Shown: positions 11,904 to 25,212, numbered from the stretch's first letter. The stretch: 64,000 nucleotides of DNA from Hevea brasiliensis (GCF_030052815.1 NC_079495.1:53484773-53548772); one strand, 5' to 3'. A program made the numbers and translations. The notes: generated by a model from the letters alone, not told the origin.

Positions 11904-12249
11904 TTGCGTGTCCTCTTGGGTGATGGTGGGGCAAACCTCAGCGAGGACGCTAAGTCCCGAAAGGGGGGGAGAAAGGTCCCTTAGGCAAATCCCACATCGG
12001 CAAAGCACAGAGATGGTCTTGGGTTCAAAAAATAATGATATATAAGATGGGGGAACTAATCACTAGAGGCGCCTTTTAGTGGAATAGCCTGGAGAGTTGG
12101 AAGAACTCCAGGGTTAAGTGTACTCGCTTGAGAGAAATCCTAAGATGGGTGACATCTTAGGAAGTTTTCCATTCCACCTATGGGACAAAACTGTGAGGCT
12201 TATGGCCAAAGCGGACAATTCCTCTAGTGGTTGGAGCCCAATCGTTACA
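11904..12249 (+). repeat. Short LTR with 5S-rRNA-like stretch, plus end of its element
   Basis: On the plus strand, ANLSEDAKSRKGG (about 11917-11970) and the purine-rich AAAGGGGGGGAGAAA resemble the end of a pol gene and its polypurine tract. An LTR-like unit of about 275 bp follows, with CCCACATCGG, a TATA-like TATATAAGATGGGGG (12038-12054), and a 5S-rRNA-like part (12100-12168: GGTTAAGTGTACTCG, CTAAGATGGGTGACATCTTA). It ends AAAGCGGACAAT...GTTACA at 12249. Plant LTRs with 5S-like parts include Cassandra TRIMs and some gypsy families; I cannot decide which. It is not a functional 5S gene. Confidence 0.65.
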
Positions 12250-15200
12250 CCTAGACTGCGGGGGATCCTTGAAAAATATTTTTGGGACTCAATTAAACAT
12301 ATATTGAGGTATAAATAATATTAGAAATGTCAAAGAAAAATTAATAAATTAGTACAAAGAAAAACGTAAAATCAAGAAATAAACAGAAATCGGTGTTACC
12401 AAAAAATTAGGAATACAAACCGAATAGGGGCATTTTGGTCAATTGACACCTAGAGTTGCCTTTTGACCTCAATGTCTATTAAAAATGAGTGATAGCACAA
12501 TTTGAAAATGTCATGAAAATTAAAAATGTGGTACATAAAATAAATGATGGAAGTTTGGGGCATAATTACAATTAAGGGAAAATTTGGATTTTTAAACATT
12601 TAATCCACCTTAGTGGAGCACTATGGATTTGTATATTGATTAAGTGGACATCATATCCCACTTCAGCCACTTCTTCTTCTTCATTTCATCTTCAAGCAGA
12701 ATCCAATCCTCCTAAAAACTCCATGGATGGCCAAAGTTTCAAGCTCTCATCCACCAAGATCAAGCCATGAAATATTCAAGGTTCTTTCATTAAACTTTAT
12801 CCTCATACCTTGGGCAACATATTGGGAGCAAAAAGAAGGAGTTTTGTTAAGTTTTGACCAAGCTCCAAAAAGAGCCAAGGGTCCAATTCACTTCATTTCT
12901 TAAGTAAAGTTTATGTTTAGCTTGAGATGAGTTGATTGGTGATAAAAATTGATGGAATTATTGAGTTATTGGACTGCCCAATTTTAGGCAGCCATGGGAG
13001 CCTATATTATTTGAGTATTCTGCCCAATTTACTTTGCTAGAATTGTGTTGAATAAATATAGAAGTGCCAAGAATGTATATTGAAGTATTGGGAGGAGGAG
13101 GATTGCCAAATTGGGAGTGTAAATTCTCTTATGCAGGTTTTGATTGTTGGTAGTGTATAAATTAGGATATAAGTGTAAAGTTGAGACTCCAATTGGTATG
13201 AGGCCAATTGGAGATGAAACTAGACATAAAATAAGCCAGATTTCATGTTGAGAGCTTGTCCAAATTCTGCTTAGAAGTGACCTAAAAGAATGACCAAATC
13301 CGGAATTGCATGACATGAAAATCCAGAATTTTGACCATATGAACAATAGTCAGTATTTTGGCCATAACTCACTCAAAACGGGTCCAAATGACCTAAAATT
13401 TATACCATGGAAAGCTTAGACATAGAGATACAACTCTTATGAAGACACAAATCCTAGAAATGACCAAAACCAAGTCAAAATGCTTGCACAAGTTGGGTTA
13501 CAAAAACTGGCCGAATTGACTTTGACCTAAAAATGACCAAAACTTTGCAATATAAGTACAACTTGACCAGCAACAGTAAAATGACCATAACTTGGTCCAT
13601 ATAATTCCAAATGCCCTGAAACCAGTGCCAAATTTTCACTAAGACATAGGCCTACAATAATGGTATGTTGACCGAAACCCAGAAACTTAGGGAACTAGGT
13701 CAATTAACTTGATTATATTGGTATACCAAATCTGGAAATGGTTCAAATGACCATTAACTCTAGCAAAGTTTTTTAAGTATAACTCCCACTAGAAGTCTTC
13801 AAACAAAATGAGCCATACCATTATGGAAAGCTAAGAAATAGACTTTCAACTTTGTTTTAGACCTATCCCTCACCTTATGAATGTAAGAAGCTCAAATGTT
13901 GGGTTAAAACTACTGCCCTAGTTGAACATCCTGTCACTACAAGACCATTGAGTCTAGTCCAATGACTTGACCATAAGTAACTCTACAAGACTTGAAAAAT
14001 TACAATAAAAAATTATTAGTGACCATAAGACATAGGGTAACATATCCTGTGAAGAGTAATAGACCTAAATATGACAGCAACCTACTCAAATAAAATTGGA
14101 AAAGTGTAATACTAAAACTGCCTAATAAGGGAACCAAAATTCAGAATTGACCTAGACTTGAGTTATACAAAAAAAAAAATGATATAATTAAAAAAGGAAA
14201 TTAAAGAAGACACAATGAGAAACAATTTAATGAAGATAAATCTATTAAATTTACACTGTAGCTTGGTCCAATAGACAGTAAACATTGGCCATGAAATCTG
14301 AATAATTACAATAAAATGCAATAAGCTTTGAAATGAAACTGGCAACATATGTCAATATGTGAGGAATGAAAAATGGAACATATTAGTGACATTAAAACTA
14401 ATTCACCTAGTGTGCATTAAAGGTCAACATTATAGGTTGACTAATGAAAGAAATAGTATTAATAAAATTTAATTATTGAACCTTATTACTAGAAACAATT
14501 TAAATGAGTACTGAAACACTTTAAATTGTGTGTTTCAGTTAGAAGAGACACTGGAAAGGGAAAAGACCCACTGAGTCAAGGCCAAGAGGCGACTCATCAG
14601 AGGTTTGTGCATAACTAGTTTTTAATTGATTTTGTTCTGAAAATTTCATATGACTAAATAACGTATTTTCCCCATGTATTATGTTTATCAAGTATTCAAT
14701 TTAATTCAATAATTATTGAAATTGTCATAGTATGTATGAATTTAGCTTTATGAAATGGTATTTCAACAAGTATTAATCATTGTTGTGGATTGAATAAATT
14801 ATGTTTTGAAAAATTTTGATAGAATATGTTTTGAATTGTAATGGGCAATTTGCATGGAAAAATACAAATTTTTGTTTTGAATTGTGATGAGCATAAAAAT
14901 TATTGGATATTGGAATTGACTTTGAATCGAATTGTGTTGTGATTTATGCTCACAAAAAGGATAAAGAGATTCATGATATTGTTTTATATCTCACTATAGA
15001 TGCTTGACTAGGTTATTACCCGTCTCTCTCATTTGTTGAGGAGACAATGGAGTTAGCTTTATTTTGATTACTATGGTACTTGCACAAGCTTAGATTCTCC
15101 TCTTATTAGAGGTTAGATCTAAGTTTTTATTTGTTATGGCCCATTCGGAAGTTTCATTATTGTGGTGTGTACTATGCACGATGATTCGACGTCCCCGACC

Positions 15201-16218
15201 ATAAAGAGTTAGAATCCGATTCGACCTCCCCGACCATAGGGAGTTAGAATCACCCCGAAGATGGCCATTTCGGATTAGTTTTGCACAGTTAGTGAGATAA
15301 AGAATGGTTTTTGAATAGTAAAAAATTTCGATTTCAAATGGGATTTATGCATAATTGATTTTGTTGGAATTAATCTTTATTTCCATGATTGTTGGAATTA
15401 CTTTCAATGTCTAGTTGTGATTTGATAAATTGAATTTCTTGCTCAAAGTCATTTTAACTAATGATTTATATTATTGGCAACAAAGATTTTGACTTTTAGA
15501 ATTTTGTTAAATTTCGAGACTTTCAAATTAATTGTTATAATTTTGTCAATGTATATTGTACTATATTTTAAATTATAGTTGTGCACCATTGAGTTCACTA
15601 CTCAGCGATAGCTTTCCATGCTATCACAATTGAGTAAGCTTATTTGAAGACACATTCAGATCAGCTCCAAGTATATCATAGGTATACCCATGTATATAGG
15701 TTTTGATGTATGCATGTAAATATATGTATGTAAGTTATTTAAGTAGTTGTATAAAAAATCTTGTAAAATATTTTGGTATGTAATTAAATGTAAATTATTG
15801 TAAATGCAAATTTGAGATTTCATTTAACTGTATAATTTTGTAATAATAATTTTTGAGTCTTGTAATCAATGAAATGTTTCTTTTATGATGAGGTTGGTTT
15901 GAAAATGAAATGATTTGATTATTGAGATTGAATTGTGAGATAAAATAAAGTTTATTGGAGTTGTATTTGAGAAAATATATTGGGAGTATTTTCCTTTTCA
16001 GGTTTGAAGAACTGTTTTCTCAAAATACAGTCAGCACTCTGCTGAAATTTTAAAAATTTTTTTATAACACTAGATTTTAATCGATGATTTAAATTTCACA
16101 AAAATTCTTTTAAAATCCCTTGTAGTATATTTAATGGGTTACCGGTAGGCGAAGTACGGTAATTCATTAGGTGTACTACAGGATCATGTTATATCTTACG
16201 GAGGAGTAAGGTGTGACA
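12250..16218 (+). repeat. Family-B 5' LTR, second part
   Basis: This continues the LTR begun at 3925 (together about 4.2 kb) and ends in GTGTGACA, followed by a primer site. It aligns along its length with the solo LTR 40430-44464. Notable parts: GGGGCATTTTGGTCAATT near 12427; diverged repeat modules at about 13354-13870; an inverted pair CTGAAACAC/GTGTTTCAG at 14511-14538; a duplicated CCCCGACCATA block near 15190-15240; and the double hairpin at 15589-15627. No gene is seen in these 4 kb. Confidence 0.85.
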
Positions 16219-16330
16219 TATTTAGTGGTATTAGAGCAATGGTTTTAAAGTAAATTTTGAACTGTGAATTTGAAATCTTTTTATCTGTAAATACAACTGC
16301 TCAAATGTTTGATACATATAGTACATTTGC
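16219..16330 (+). mobile_element. PBS and start of interior, family-B element
   Basis: TGGTATTAGAGC at 16226-16237 is a tRNA-Met-type primer site with one mismatch. The next 90 bp match 845-930 of the first family-B element (ACTGCTCAAATGTTTGATAC). The interior is then cut at 16330 by the LTR of element D. The rest of this element is not seen in the window. Confidence 0.85.
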
Positions 16331-19300
16331 TGTGACACCCCTTACCTGTCTACAGTGTAGCCGAGCAAGTTATGCCACTCAGTGTTCCGGAGTACCAATT
16401 CATATTTTAATTACAATTCATCCTTTTAATTCATTTATTTACAATTTTTGATAAATCCAAAATTTTCTGCAAATTTTATAGAAAGTCCAGCAGAGTGCCG
16501 GCTGTAAATCGGAAAAACGGTTCTTTTGAACCTGTTTAAAAACACTTCCAATATAATTTCCAAATCCAAACTCCATTATACACATTTCAAATCAATCTCA
16601 AAATCTCAATCTCAAATCACAACATTATTTTCAAAATTTTTTTTTCTTTTCACTTCATTACTGGAAGCACATTCATAAATATTTCTCAACATAATATACA
16701 GAAAATTTCAATAATATGAAATTTCATATATTTACATCATCAATAATTTCAAGAGTTTATAGTTACAATCCCAAAACTAATACAAAATACAAAATACAAA
16801 ATACTACCCAAAATCATAATGTCCTATCATATGCACTGCAGAGATGAGGTGACTCTGGACTCCGGACTCCAGATGCAGCTCTGAAGGCTCACACTGTCTA
16901 ATGTCTGCTGGGCTCCCCAGCTAGGTCTCCAGTACCTGCGCGTGGCAAAAGCGACGCGCTAAGCAAATCTGCTTAGTGGTGACAATATAAAATAAAATAA
17001 AATAAAATAAAATAAAGATAAGCAGGCAGAATGTATGTTTACATTTTTGGGTAGACTTAATTTCTGATATTATTTACAGTATTATTCGATTTAAATTTGG
17101 TAAGATTTATTAACATTGCCCGAGTAACCCATACTTGTCGATTAGACTAGATAAACGGGTAAACTGGCACTGGGTACTAAGTACCTCGGACCATCACACC
17201 ATCGGTCACATTGTGTCTCTCGGTGTTCAACAGAACAACTAATAAGCTGTAATAATTGTCAGGGTTAAAACCCAAGTATATCAACTCAAATAACATAGCC
17301 AAAGGCTATTATGTCACAAAATGGCATGGAAAGCTATGAAATACAGAATGGCATGAAGCCATATGCAGTACTGCTAACAGAACCCTATTGGCATGCCAAG
17401 CTATCCAAACTAATCTTGTTAGGTATACTAAGGCATATTACACTTTTAAATTTCACAATTCTTGAAATTCAAGTTTTAGTATTACTATTCATTTCATTAG
17501 TCAACTAAAATGTTGACTTTTGCATAGACAATAGGTACATTGGTTCTAATACTCCCAACATACCACATTTTGCATTCTAAATTTGTTGGTATTGGTTACC
17601 AATACCATTTCTAAGCTTAATGTTAATTAGGTAGAATTTTCAGTTTTCATGCTTTATATTTACTGTTCCATTAGTCATTTTTGTAGTGGGAATTTGGCAA
17701 AATAATCAACATGAAAGTTGTTCCTTATTTTGTCTAGTTGAATTCCCTTTTTCGAATCACTCCATTTGGAGTTTTGTAGCTGAAGTTATGGCCTAAAAAT
17801 CACAACTGGCCGGATTGAAATTTTTCCAGAATTTCTAGACTGACAAAATCTATAATGTTAGGAATAATGGCTGCAACTCACTTTTTGGATATGTTCTGGT
17901 CATAATTTGGGTTAGATTTCTTCATGAAAGTTGTTGGTCTATATCTCAGCTTGTTTCTGGTGAAATTTCAGGTCAATTGGACCTTTCTACACTGAGTTAT
18001 GGCCAAATGACCAAATATTGTTCATTTGATCATTTTGCCCAGGCAAACTGGAGGTCACTCGAATTAGGGCAATCTTTTAGTCCACTTGGTTTGGTTTTTT
18101 GGGCATGGTTTCTTAACCAAAGTTGTGCCATTATGTGTTTAGTTTCATAACCAATTGGCCTTGCACCAATTGGACCTCTACAATACAAGTTATTGCTGCC
18201 CAAACCTGCTGGACTCATGTATAATCCTACCGGTCACCAAGGGCAGCCACACCAAACCCAAATCCCACTACACAATTCACTTCATTTTTTATTCAAACCA
18301 AACCAAATGGTCACTAATTGACCATTAAAACCTACTTTCATCATCACATGATCAAGGTCTCATTTTCCACCCCAAACATAACTCAACATTACAAAACCAT
18401 GCATTATCATTGCATTTCATCACTTCACTTACAAGATGTATATTATGGGCAGCCATACTACCTTTTTAACTTCATTAAAATCATCACAATCTTGCCCTAA
18501 ACATGGCTGCCGAAAGTTATGGGTTGGCATACAAGTGGTATTCAACAAATTTTCTTTATAAATTGCACTCATACATAGTCCTTAACATGAATTTGAGGTG
18601 AAAACTAAGGTTAAGTCACTAACCTCTATGGAGTGAAGTTTCCCCTCTTGCTAGGGTTCTTGTTTTCCTCTTCTTTTTTCTCCCAAAAGAATCACCAAGA
18701 TGCAAGAACACTTTTTTTTGTTGGGAGTATAGAGTTTTGTGGGGTGAGAGCTAGGGAAATCAAGCTTGAAAAAGCTTGAAAATGGTGGTTATGGTGGGTA
18801 AGGTCACGGTAAGAAGAAGATAGGAAGAGAAGGTTCTGATTTCATTTCATTTTTCAGCCCATTTTATCTCTTTTAAATAAAGTTATGCCATGTGTCAATA
18901 TTGGGTTGGTTGGGAGAATTTTAATGACATCCTTATGATGTCATAATGCCATTTTCTTTCATTTTCTTTCCTTTTCTTACCTATTTAATTGCAATTAAAT
19001 TTTTAACAATATTTATTCATATTTTATATTATATAAATTATTATTTAACTGGACAAGTTGGCCAAAAATCATCTCTAAAGACAAAATGACCAAAATGCCC
19101 TCCGTTTGGCTTAATGAGCCAAAATTGTCTATACCGATTGAAAATCTTTTCTAGGCATTTTCTTGGCATTCTAATAACATAAGAATCTCAATGACCCTTC
19201 TCTGGAGTCCCAATAATTATTTTATAATTTTTTCCCTGGGTCTAGGGTTGCTAATAGCCTTCACCGTCACTTCCCCTTCGGGTTACTCATCCCTGGGGTT

Positions 19301-19485
19301 TCGGCTCTTTTAATCTTAGTGTATTTGGTTTCTAAAATTTTTTCTTGATTTTTAGGAGCATTATTTAGTTTCATTATAACTCCTCACTATAGTCTATTTA
19401 TAGTTTCAAATATTCTAGCTGCCCAGAATGACATTGGTCACCGGAACAATAGACTGTACGGACTAGCTAAAGTGAGGATGTTACA
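16331..19485 (-). repeat. 3' LTR of element D
   Basis: On the minus strand this is TGTAACATCCTC...GGGGTGTCACA, 3155 bp. It matches the truncated 5' LTR at 39046-39706 base for base over long stretches. It carries the double hairpin (16938-16976), an inverted pair ATGACATC/GATGTCAT (18924-18944), the motif complementary to ATGACCAAAATGCCCTCC near 19085-19105, and a (TAAAA)n run at 16986-17016. Confidence 0.92.
16986..17016 (+). repeat. (TAAAA)n microsatellite in the D 3' LTR
   Basis: About six copies of TAAAA. The 5' LTR of the same element breaks off inside the corresponding tract at about 39706, so the run coincides with a rearrangement point. Confidence 0.9.
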
Positions 19486-19496
19486 ACTCTTCCCCT
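19486..19496 (-). other. Polypurine tract of element D
   Basis: The minus strand reads AGGGGAAGAGT directly before the LTR start, the same as in Tek-1 and element A. It is the expected plus-strand primer. Confidence 0.85.
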
Positions 19497-20257
19497 CTAA
19501 TGAAAATTTCGTCCTCGAAATTTACCTAATTTAAAAAGTTGAGAGAACTGTTGCCTCATCGTCTCTTCACTTTCCCAAGTTGCTTCTTCTGTGTTGTGGT
19601 GCCTTCAAAGCACTTTCACCAGTGGAATTTGTTTATTTCTCAGTTTCTTCACTTTTCGAGCTAGGATCTGTATAGGTTCTTCTGTATATGTCAAGTTCGG
19701 TTGGATTTCAATCTCTTCCATGGAAATGACATGTGAATGGTCTGAGCGATATCTCCTCAGCATAGAAACATGGAATACATTTGAATTTTATCTAGTTTTA
19801 GTGGTAAAGCTAGCCGATAGGCCACTGGTCTCACACGTTCAATAACTTCATATGAGCCAATGAACCTAGGGCTTAACTTACCCTTCCTTCCAAACATCAG
19901 TACTTTCTTCCACGGTGAGACTTTGAGAAACACTTTATTGCCAACTGCGTACTCTATCTCTTTTCTCTTCAAGTCGGCATATGATTTCTGTCTATTTGAG
20001 GCAACCTTCAGGTTAGCTTTGATTATCTTCACTTTCTCCTCAGTCTGCTTCACCAGGTCTGGTCCTACCAGCTTATCTTCATCCAATTCAGTCCAACACA
20101 CTGGGGTTCTACATTTCCTCCCATATAGTGCTTCATACAGAGCCATTTGAATGCTAGCTTGGTAGCTGTTGTTATATGCGTATTCTGCCAGTGGGAGTTA
20201 TCTATCCCAACTCCCCTCAAACTCAATGACACAATTCCTTAGCATATCCTCCAGGAT
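19497..20257 (-). pseudogene. Integrase C-terminal part and chromodomain-like tail, element D (exon 2)
   Basis: Exon 2 starts with ILEDMLRNCVIEFEGSW after the intron acceptor at 20258, continues through MALYEALYGRKCRTPVCW and the GPY-like module (here RFIGSYEVIE, Pro lost), and runs to the chromodomain-like tail before the polypurine tract. Frame changes near 19757-19790, around KIQMYSMF, separate the middle from the tail. The stop at 19497 corresponds to the Tek-1 stop. It lies directly between the D 3' LTR and the intron invaded by solo LTR E. Confidence 0.8.
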
Positions 20258-23200
20258 CTATCACATAATTCACATTGTTTGTAACACCCCTATTTGTATA
20301 GCCTGGTATATTTCACTGTTCCGGTGACCGGTATCGGTACGGATAATTAAGGGGATTAGAACCATACTTAAGACAACTAGAGAAACCATAAACACAAATA
20401 ATTAGTAATATTCAATTAGTTAGGTATAAATAAGAAAAATAGAAGATAAGAAGTTAAACGAGCTGAGAGTCATAGCGATGGGTGACCTCCTCGGGAACGT
20501 CTGCAAAGTCATTTTAAACTCAAATTTCGAACTGTAAAAAGTGACGCTGCGGTCCTTAGGACCCTTATGAACACAGTGGAAAAGAGAAAATCATGAAAAA
20601 GGACTGTTAAGTCAGTCAAATAATTAGGTCAGGGAGCCGGAAGAAATATGGAATTATTTGCAAACCGGGATGAACCGGCGAGGGGCAATTTAGTCAATTG
20701 ACCCCGAGAGCTGACTCCCGACCTAACTGTCAAATAAAATCGGAGAAAAGAAAATTTCAAAATCGAGAATTAAATTAAAGAACTAATAGAAAAATAGAAA
20801 AAAAAGAGAAAAATGAAAAAGTAAAAAGGGGTGATGACATCATGCATGACAATATGCATGATGCCATAAAAGGTATAATTAATAAATTAATTAATTAGGT
20901 TTTTGTGGTCTTCCATAACTAAAATAAATAAAGAAAAGAAAAGAGAAAAAAAAACAAAAATCACTTCTTCTTTTCCCTTTGTTGCCGCCACACTTCTTCC
21001 CTCTCATCCCCATGAAAATTCTCCATTAAAGCTTGCATTTAAGCTTTAATTCCTCCACTCAACCTTAATAAATCCCCTAAAAACTTCACTAGACCTTGCA
21101 ATCTCAACTTAAGAACAAGAAAGAAAGAAGAAAGGAGGAGAGAAATTGAAGAATTGGCATTATAGTTGAGGTTAGTATGTTAACTTGTTATTTTTCCATT
21201 TTAAATGCATATGTAATGGTTGAAATGAGCTTAGAATTAATGAAATGGAATAAAAATATGGGGGAAGGACCATTGCTGAATTTCGGCCAGCTTGAAGAAG
21301 GAACATAAATTGTATGGTTTGATGCATTAGAATGAGTTTAAAAGTCTTAATTAGTTGAATGATTATAGATTAGAACTTTGAAATTGCTAATGGTAATTAA
21401 GTAGTGAGATTAGGGTTTGGAGGCCTAGGGTTTTGAGGCAAATTTTGGAGAAATGCATAAATAATGACTTTGACCTATTGTAAAGAGAAAAATGGTCAAT
21501 AATGACCAAAGGAGATGTGTGGGAATTGTTAGAATGGAAGTCAAATTCGTAGGGTAAATGGTCATGCTGCTGGCAGCATGACCAAGCCAACTTTGAAGGA
21601 GCAAAACAGAAATTTCACAAGTTCAATTGATATGCCACCAATTGGGGATGAAAATAGACATAAAATGACACAATTTTCATTAAGGAACCATGCCCAAAAA
21701 CTGACCAAAACCTAGTGAACCAATTGACCAATGTTGGTTAAGAGCAGTCTGCCACTGCACAAACTAACCAAATGAACAGTAATTATTCATTTGGTCATAA
21801 CTCGAGCTAGGAAGGTCAAAATGACCTGAAATTATACCAGTAATTAGATAAGATATAGATATAAAACTTTCATGAAGAACACCAATCCAAATTATGCCAT
21901 TAACCTAATCAAATTATTGAGCAAAGTTGAGTTACTGAACCTGCAAAACTGCAGAATTGCCATTTGAACAGTAAAGTTTCAATGGCTATAACTCTCCCTA
22001 GAAAACTCCGATTTAGGTGAATCTTGAACTGATGGAAACCTAAGACATAGTAGAACATTTCATATGAAGGAAAATAGACCAAATTACGAACTTAACTTGA
22101 TCAAATTATTGAACGAAGTTGGATCAAAAATCTGCCAGAACCAAAAGTGCAGCATGAACAGTGCATGTAAACAGTAACTGTATTTTGGTTATAACTTGAG
22201 CTACAAAACTCAAATTGGGGTGATTCAAAAAGGAGAATAAACTTAAGACAATGGGGAACATTTTCTATGAAGAAAGTTTTGCCAAATTCCAACAATAAAG
22301 TGACTAATGAAACAGTGCAACTTAGGACTCCAAAACTAAAATTTACCAAATTTGCCAAAACGACTTAGGAATTGAGTAAACAACCAAAACCAACAAGTTT
22401 AGTGACCAAAATGTGGTATGTGGGTGAAGTTGGAGTTCCCATACCTATTAAGCCTTAGAAAGTCAATTATTTGACTTGAATAGTGTAGTGAATAGTAACC
22501 CGAAACACAAAAATTTCGAGAACGTCGAATTTAACACGTTAGAATTAAGTAAATGTGAAGCTAAATTTATTTTGGATTTATGTTAAGTTCTAGTACTGAA
22601 ACATTGTAAAATTGTGTGTTTCAGTTGAAAAGAATACCGGGAAAAAACTCGAGGAACCGAGTCAAGGCCAAGAGGCAACTCGCTTGAGGTTTGTGCACAA
22701 CGTATACTTTTTATAATCATCTTTTGCATACTTTTTTGAATAATGTGAAATATTGAATTATGGCATTCTTATGATGTTTTGATTTAAATTGTTGAAAGTT
22801 ATTATGTATATTGAAATGACAATGTTTAGCAAATTGTTAAGATAAGTTTTGAAACCACACTGTCATGACCATATATTTGAACACCTCACTAGCACGACTA
22901 GTGAAGGTAATTAGTTTTGAATTTTGATTCCTTCTCTGGAGAAGTGTTGAGGTGTGCCAGTAGAAGAGGATGTGAATAGATATCCATATATTTGAGCTAG
23001 CTAGCCTTATGATGTGATTTCTCTTTAGCCTCTGGCTATTGAGATTCTATTTGTTTCGAATGGCATGATCTAACTGTGGGTTTTATGAAATGTGTTTTGA
23101 TACTTTGAAATGAACTTGGTTTGCATTTAAAATCTCATAATGCATGATTTGTACTTAATTCTCATGTTGAGCCAAATTTTTGAATAAATGTGATTTAAGT

Positions 23201-24026
23201 TTTGCATAAAGATTATTTTAGTATGTTGTGTACCACTGAGTCCTAGTACTCAGCGATAGCTTCTATTGCTATCGCAGATACAGAGACTAGAGGAGCAGCA
23301 GATTGAGCTGCTGAGGTGTGAGGAGTTAACAGCTTAAAGTCTTCGGGAATAATTTATACCCTAACTGTAAATATTTCTTTTGATGTATGTATTGCATATA
23401 AATGTATGGACATGTAAATGGGTCTTGAGCAGCTTGTACAAAAATTTGTATAAAGTTTGTAATAAAGTTTAGTTTGTGTTTCTTTTGATATAAATTTGTA
23501 AGGATGTGTATAAATTATTTTGTCTTTAATGAAATATGAGTGGAACTATTTTATTTAATTTGAACGAAATGTATTGCTAGTATTTTGAGGATTATTGAAT
23601 TTTGAACTTGAGAAATTGATTGAAATGGGTTGAGTTTGATTGTGAAATTGAAGTAGTTGTTGAGAAAAATTTTTAGAAGTGCCTTTTACAGATATTTGAA
23701 GAACTGTTTGCTCAAAATACAGAGGGAACTCTGTCAAAATTTTTATAAAATTTGCGAAAAAATAAAATGGACTAAAAATATTAACTAGATTTACTTTTAA
23801 TCATATGTTTTAAATACCTATTAGAAAATGCTCACCACTTGTCAAAAGTAAGAAAATTGTTTAAAATCTCTTGTGGGGTACTTAATGAGTTATCGGTAGG
23901 TGAAGTTCGGTAGTTCATTAGGTATTCTACGGGATCATGTTATGCCTTACAGAGGGGTAAGGTGTGACATTGTTACTATCATTTCAATTTAATAATTGTG
24001 AAAACTCAATTAGTTCTTAGGTTTAC
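20258..24026 (-). other. Integrase intron of element D, invaded by solo LTR E
   Basis: The donor GTAAAC is at 24026 and the acceptor ...GATAG at 20258 (minus strand). Without the 3690-bp solo LTR and one copy of TTGTT the intron is 74 nt, the same length and position as in Tek-1. The flanking exons read ...GQSERVIQ and ILEDML. The insertion landed in non-coding sequence of its host element. Confidence 0.75.
20280..23969 (+). repeat. Solo LTR, Ty3/gypsy family E
   Basis: A 3690-bp unit from TGTAACACCCC to GGTGTGACA, flanked by perfect TTGTT duplications (20275-20279 and 23970-23974), without interior or primer site inside. Such solo LTRs arise by recombination between the two LTRs of a full element. 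It shares the LTR plan of the other families: a GGGGCAATTTAGTCAATTGA block near 20674, an inverted repeat ATCATGCAT/ATGCATGAT (20839-20862), three diverged modules (21797-22290) and a perfect double hairpin (23236-23275). No gene is seen. Confidence 0.93.
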
Positions 24027-25212
24027 TTGGATTACTCGTTCTGACTGTCCATCCGTCTGGGGATGAAAAGCTGTGCTAAGGCGGAGTTGCGTGCCCAAGG
24101 CTTCTTGCAATTTTTTTCAGAATCTCGATGTAAACCTTGGGTCTCGGTCAGATATAATGGAAAGTGGGATTCTATGCAGTCTAACTATCTCACTGATATA
24201 TAATTCTGCTAGCTTCTCCAGTGAGTAGTCAGTCCTAACTGGTAGAAAATGTGATGACTTTGTCATTCTATCCACTATCACCCATACTGCATCATGCTTC
24301 TTCTGGGTGAGAGGTAGACCACTAACAAAATCCATAGTGACCCGGTCCCATTTCCATTCAAGTATGCTTATAGGCTGTAGCAATCCTGATGGAACTTGAT
24401 GTTCTGCTTTAACTTGCTGACATGTCAAACACTTAGTCACATAGTCAGCTATATCCCTCTTCATACCAGGCCACCAATAATGAGGCTTCAAATCATTATA
24501 CATTTTTGTACTTTCCGGGTGCATAGCATAAACACTAGTGTGTGCTTCTTTCAGAATACTAGTCTTCAATTCCCCATCATCTGGTACACACACTCTTCCT
24601 CTATAGTACAGACACCCATCTGCTTTCACCTCATACTCAGTTTCCTTTCCCTCTGGAATTTTACCCACAATGGCCATTAATTTTTCATCTACCCTCTGCC
24701 CATCTTGTATCTGCTGTAGCAAGTTTGGCCTCACTTGTAACTCAGCCAAAAGAGCTTCATCTTGAGCTAAGGACAGACAGGCATTTAGTGATCTTAAAGC
24801 TGTGATGGATTTCTTGCTTAAAGCATCAGTAACAATATTTGTCTTCCCAGGATGATAATCTATCACACAATCATAGTCCTTGAGGAACTCAATCCATCGT
24901 CTCTGTCTAAGATTGAGCTCCTTCTGGGTTGGCAAATATTTTAGACTCTTGTGGTCTGTATAGATGTAACATTTTTCACCATATAAGTAATGCCTCCATA
25001 TCTTCAGTGCGAAGATAATTGCTGTTAACTCCAAGTCATGAGTAGGTAGTTTTGTTCATGTGGCCTTAATTGCCTGGAAGCATAGGCGACTACTTTCCCC
25101 TCTTGCATCAATACACACCCTAGCCCATTATGTGAGGCATCACTGTAGACCACAAAGTCTTTTCCCGACACTGGCTGTGTTAACACTGGTGCTTCTATCA
25201 ACATAGCCTTCA
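24027..25212 (-). pseudogene. RNase H and integrase (exon 1), element D
   Basis: RNase H motifs [25 protein letters not shown] and [10 protein letters not shown] come first. Next are the tether, the integrase zinc module ([23 protein letters not shown] near 24410-24520) and the catalytic core with Asp in MDFVSGLP, Asp in SDRDPRF and Glu in GQSERV. A frame change near 25030 divides RNase H, and a TGA near 24114 (Trp in the relatives) interrupts the core. The gene is cut at 25212 by Tek-1 and continues at 36251. The catalytic residues themselves are kept, so loss came through frame damage. Confidence 0.88.
25208..25212. repeat. Target-site duplication CTTCA, left copy
   Basis: CTTCA directly precedes the 5' LTR of Tek-1. 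The same five bases follow its 3' LTR (36246-36250). Five base pairs is the normal Ty3/gypsy duplication length. Confidence 0.95.

Noticed and set aside
12100..12168. 5S rRNA gene
   Set aside because: Only the inner control-region-like part is similar, with many changes, and it sits inside an LTR-like unit.
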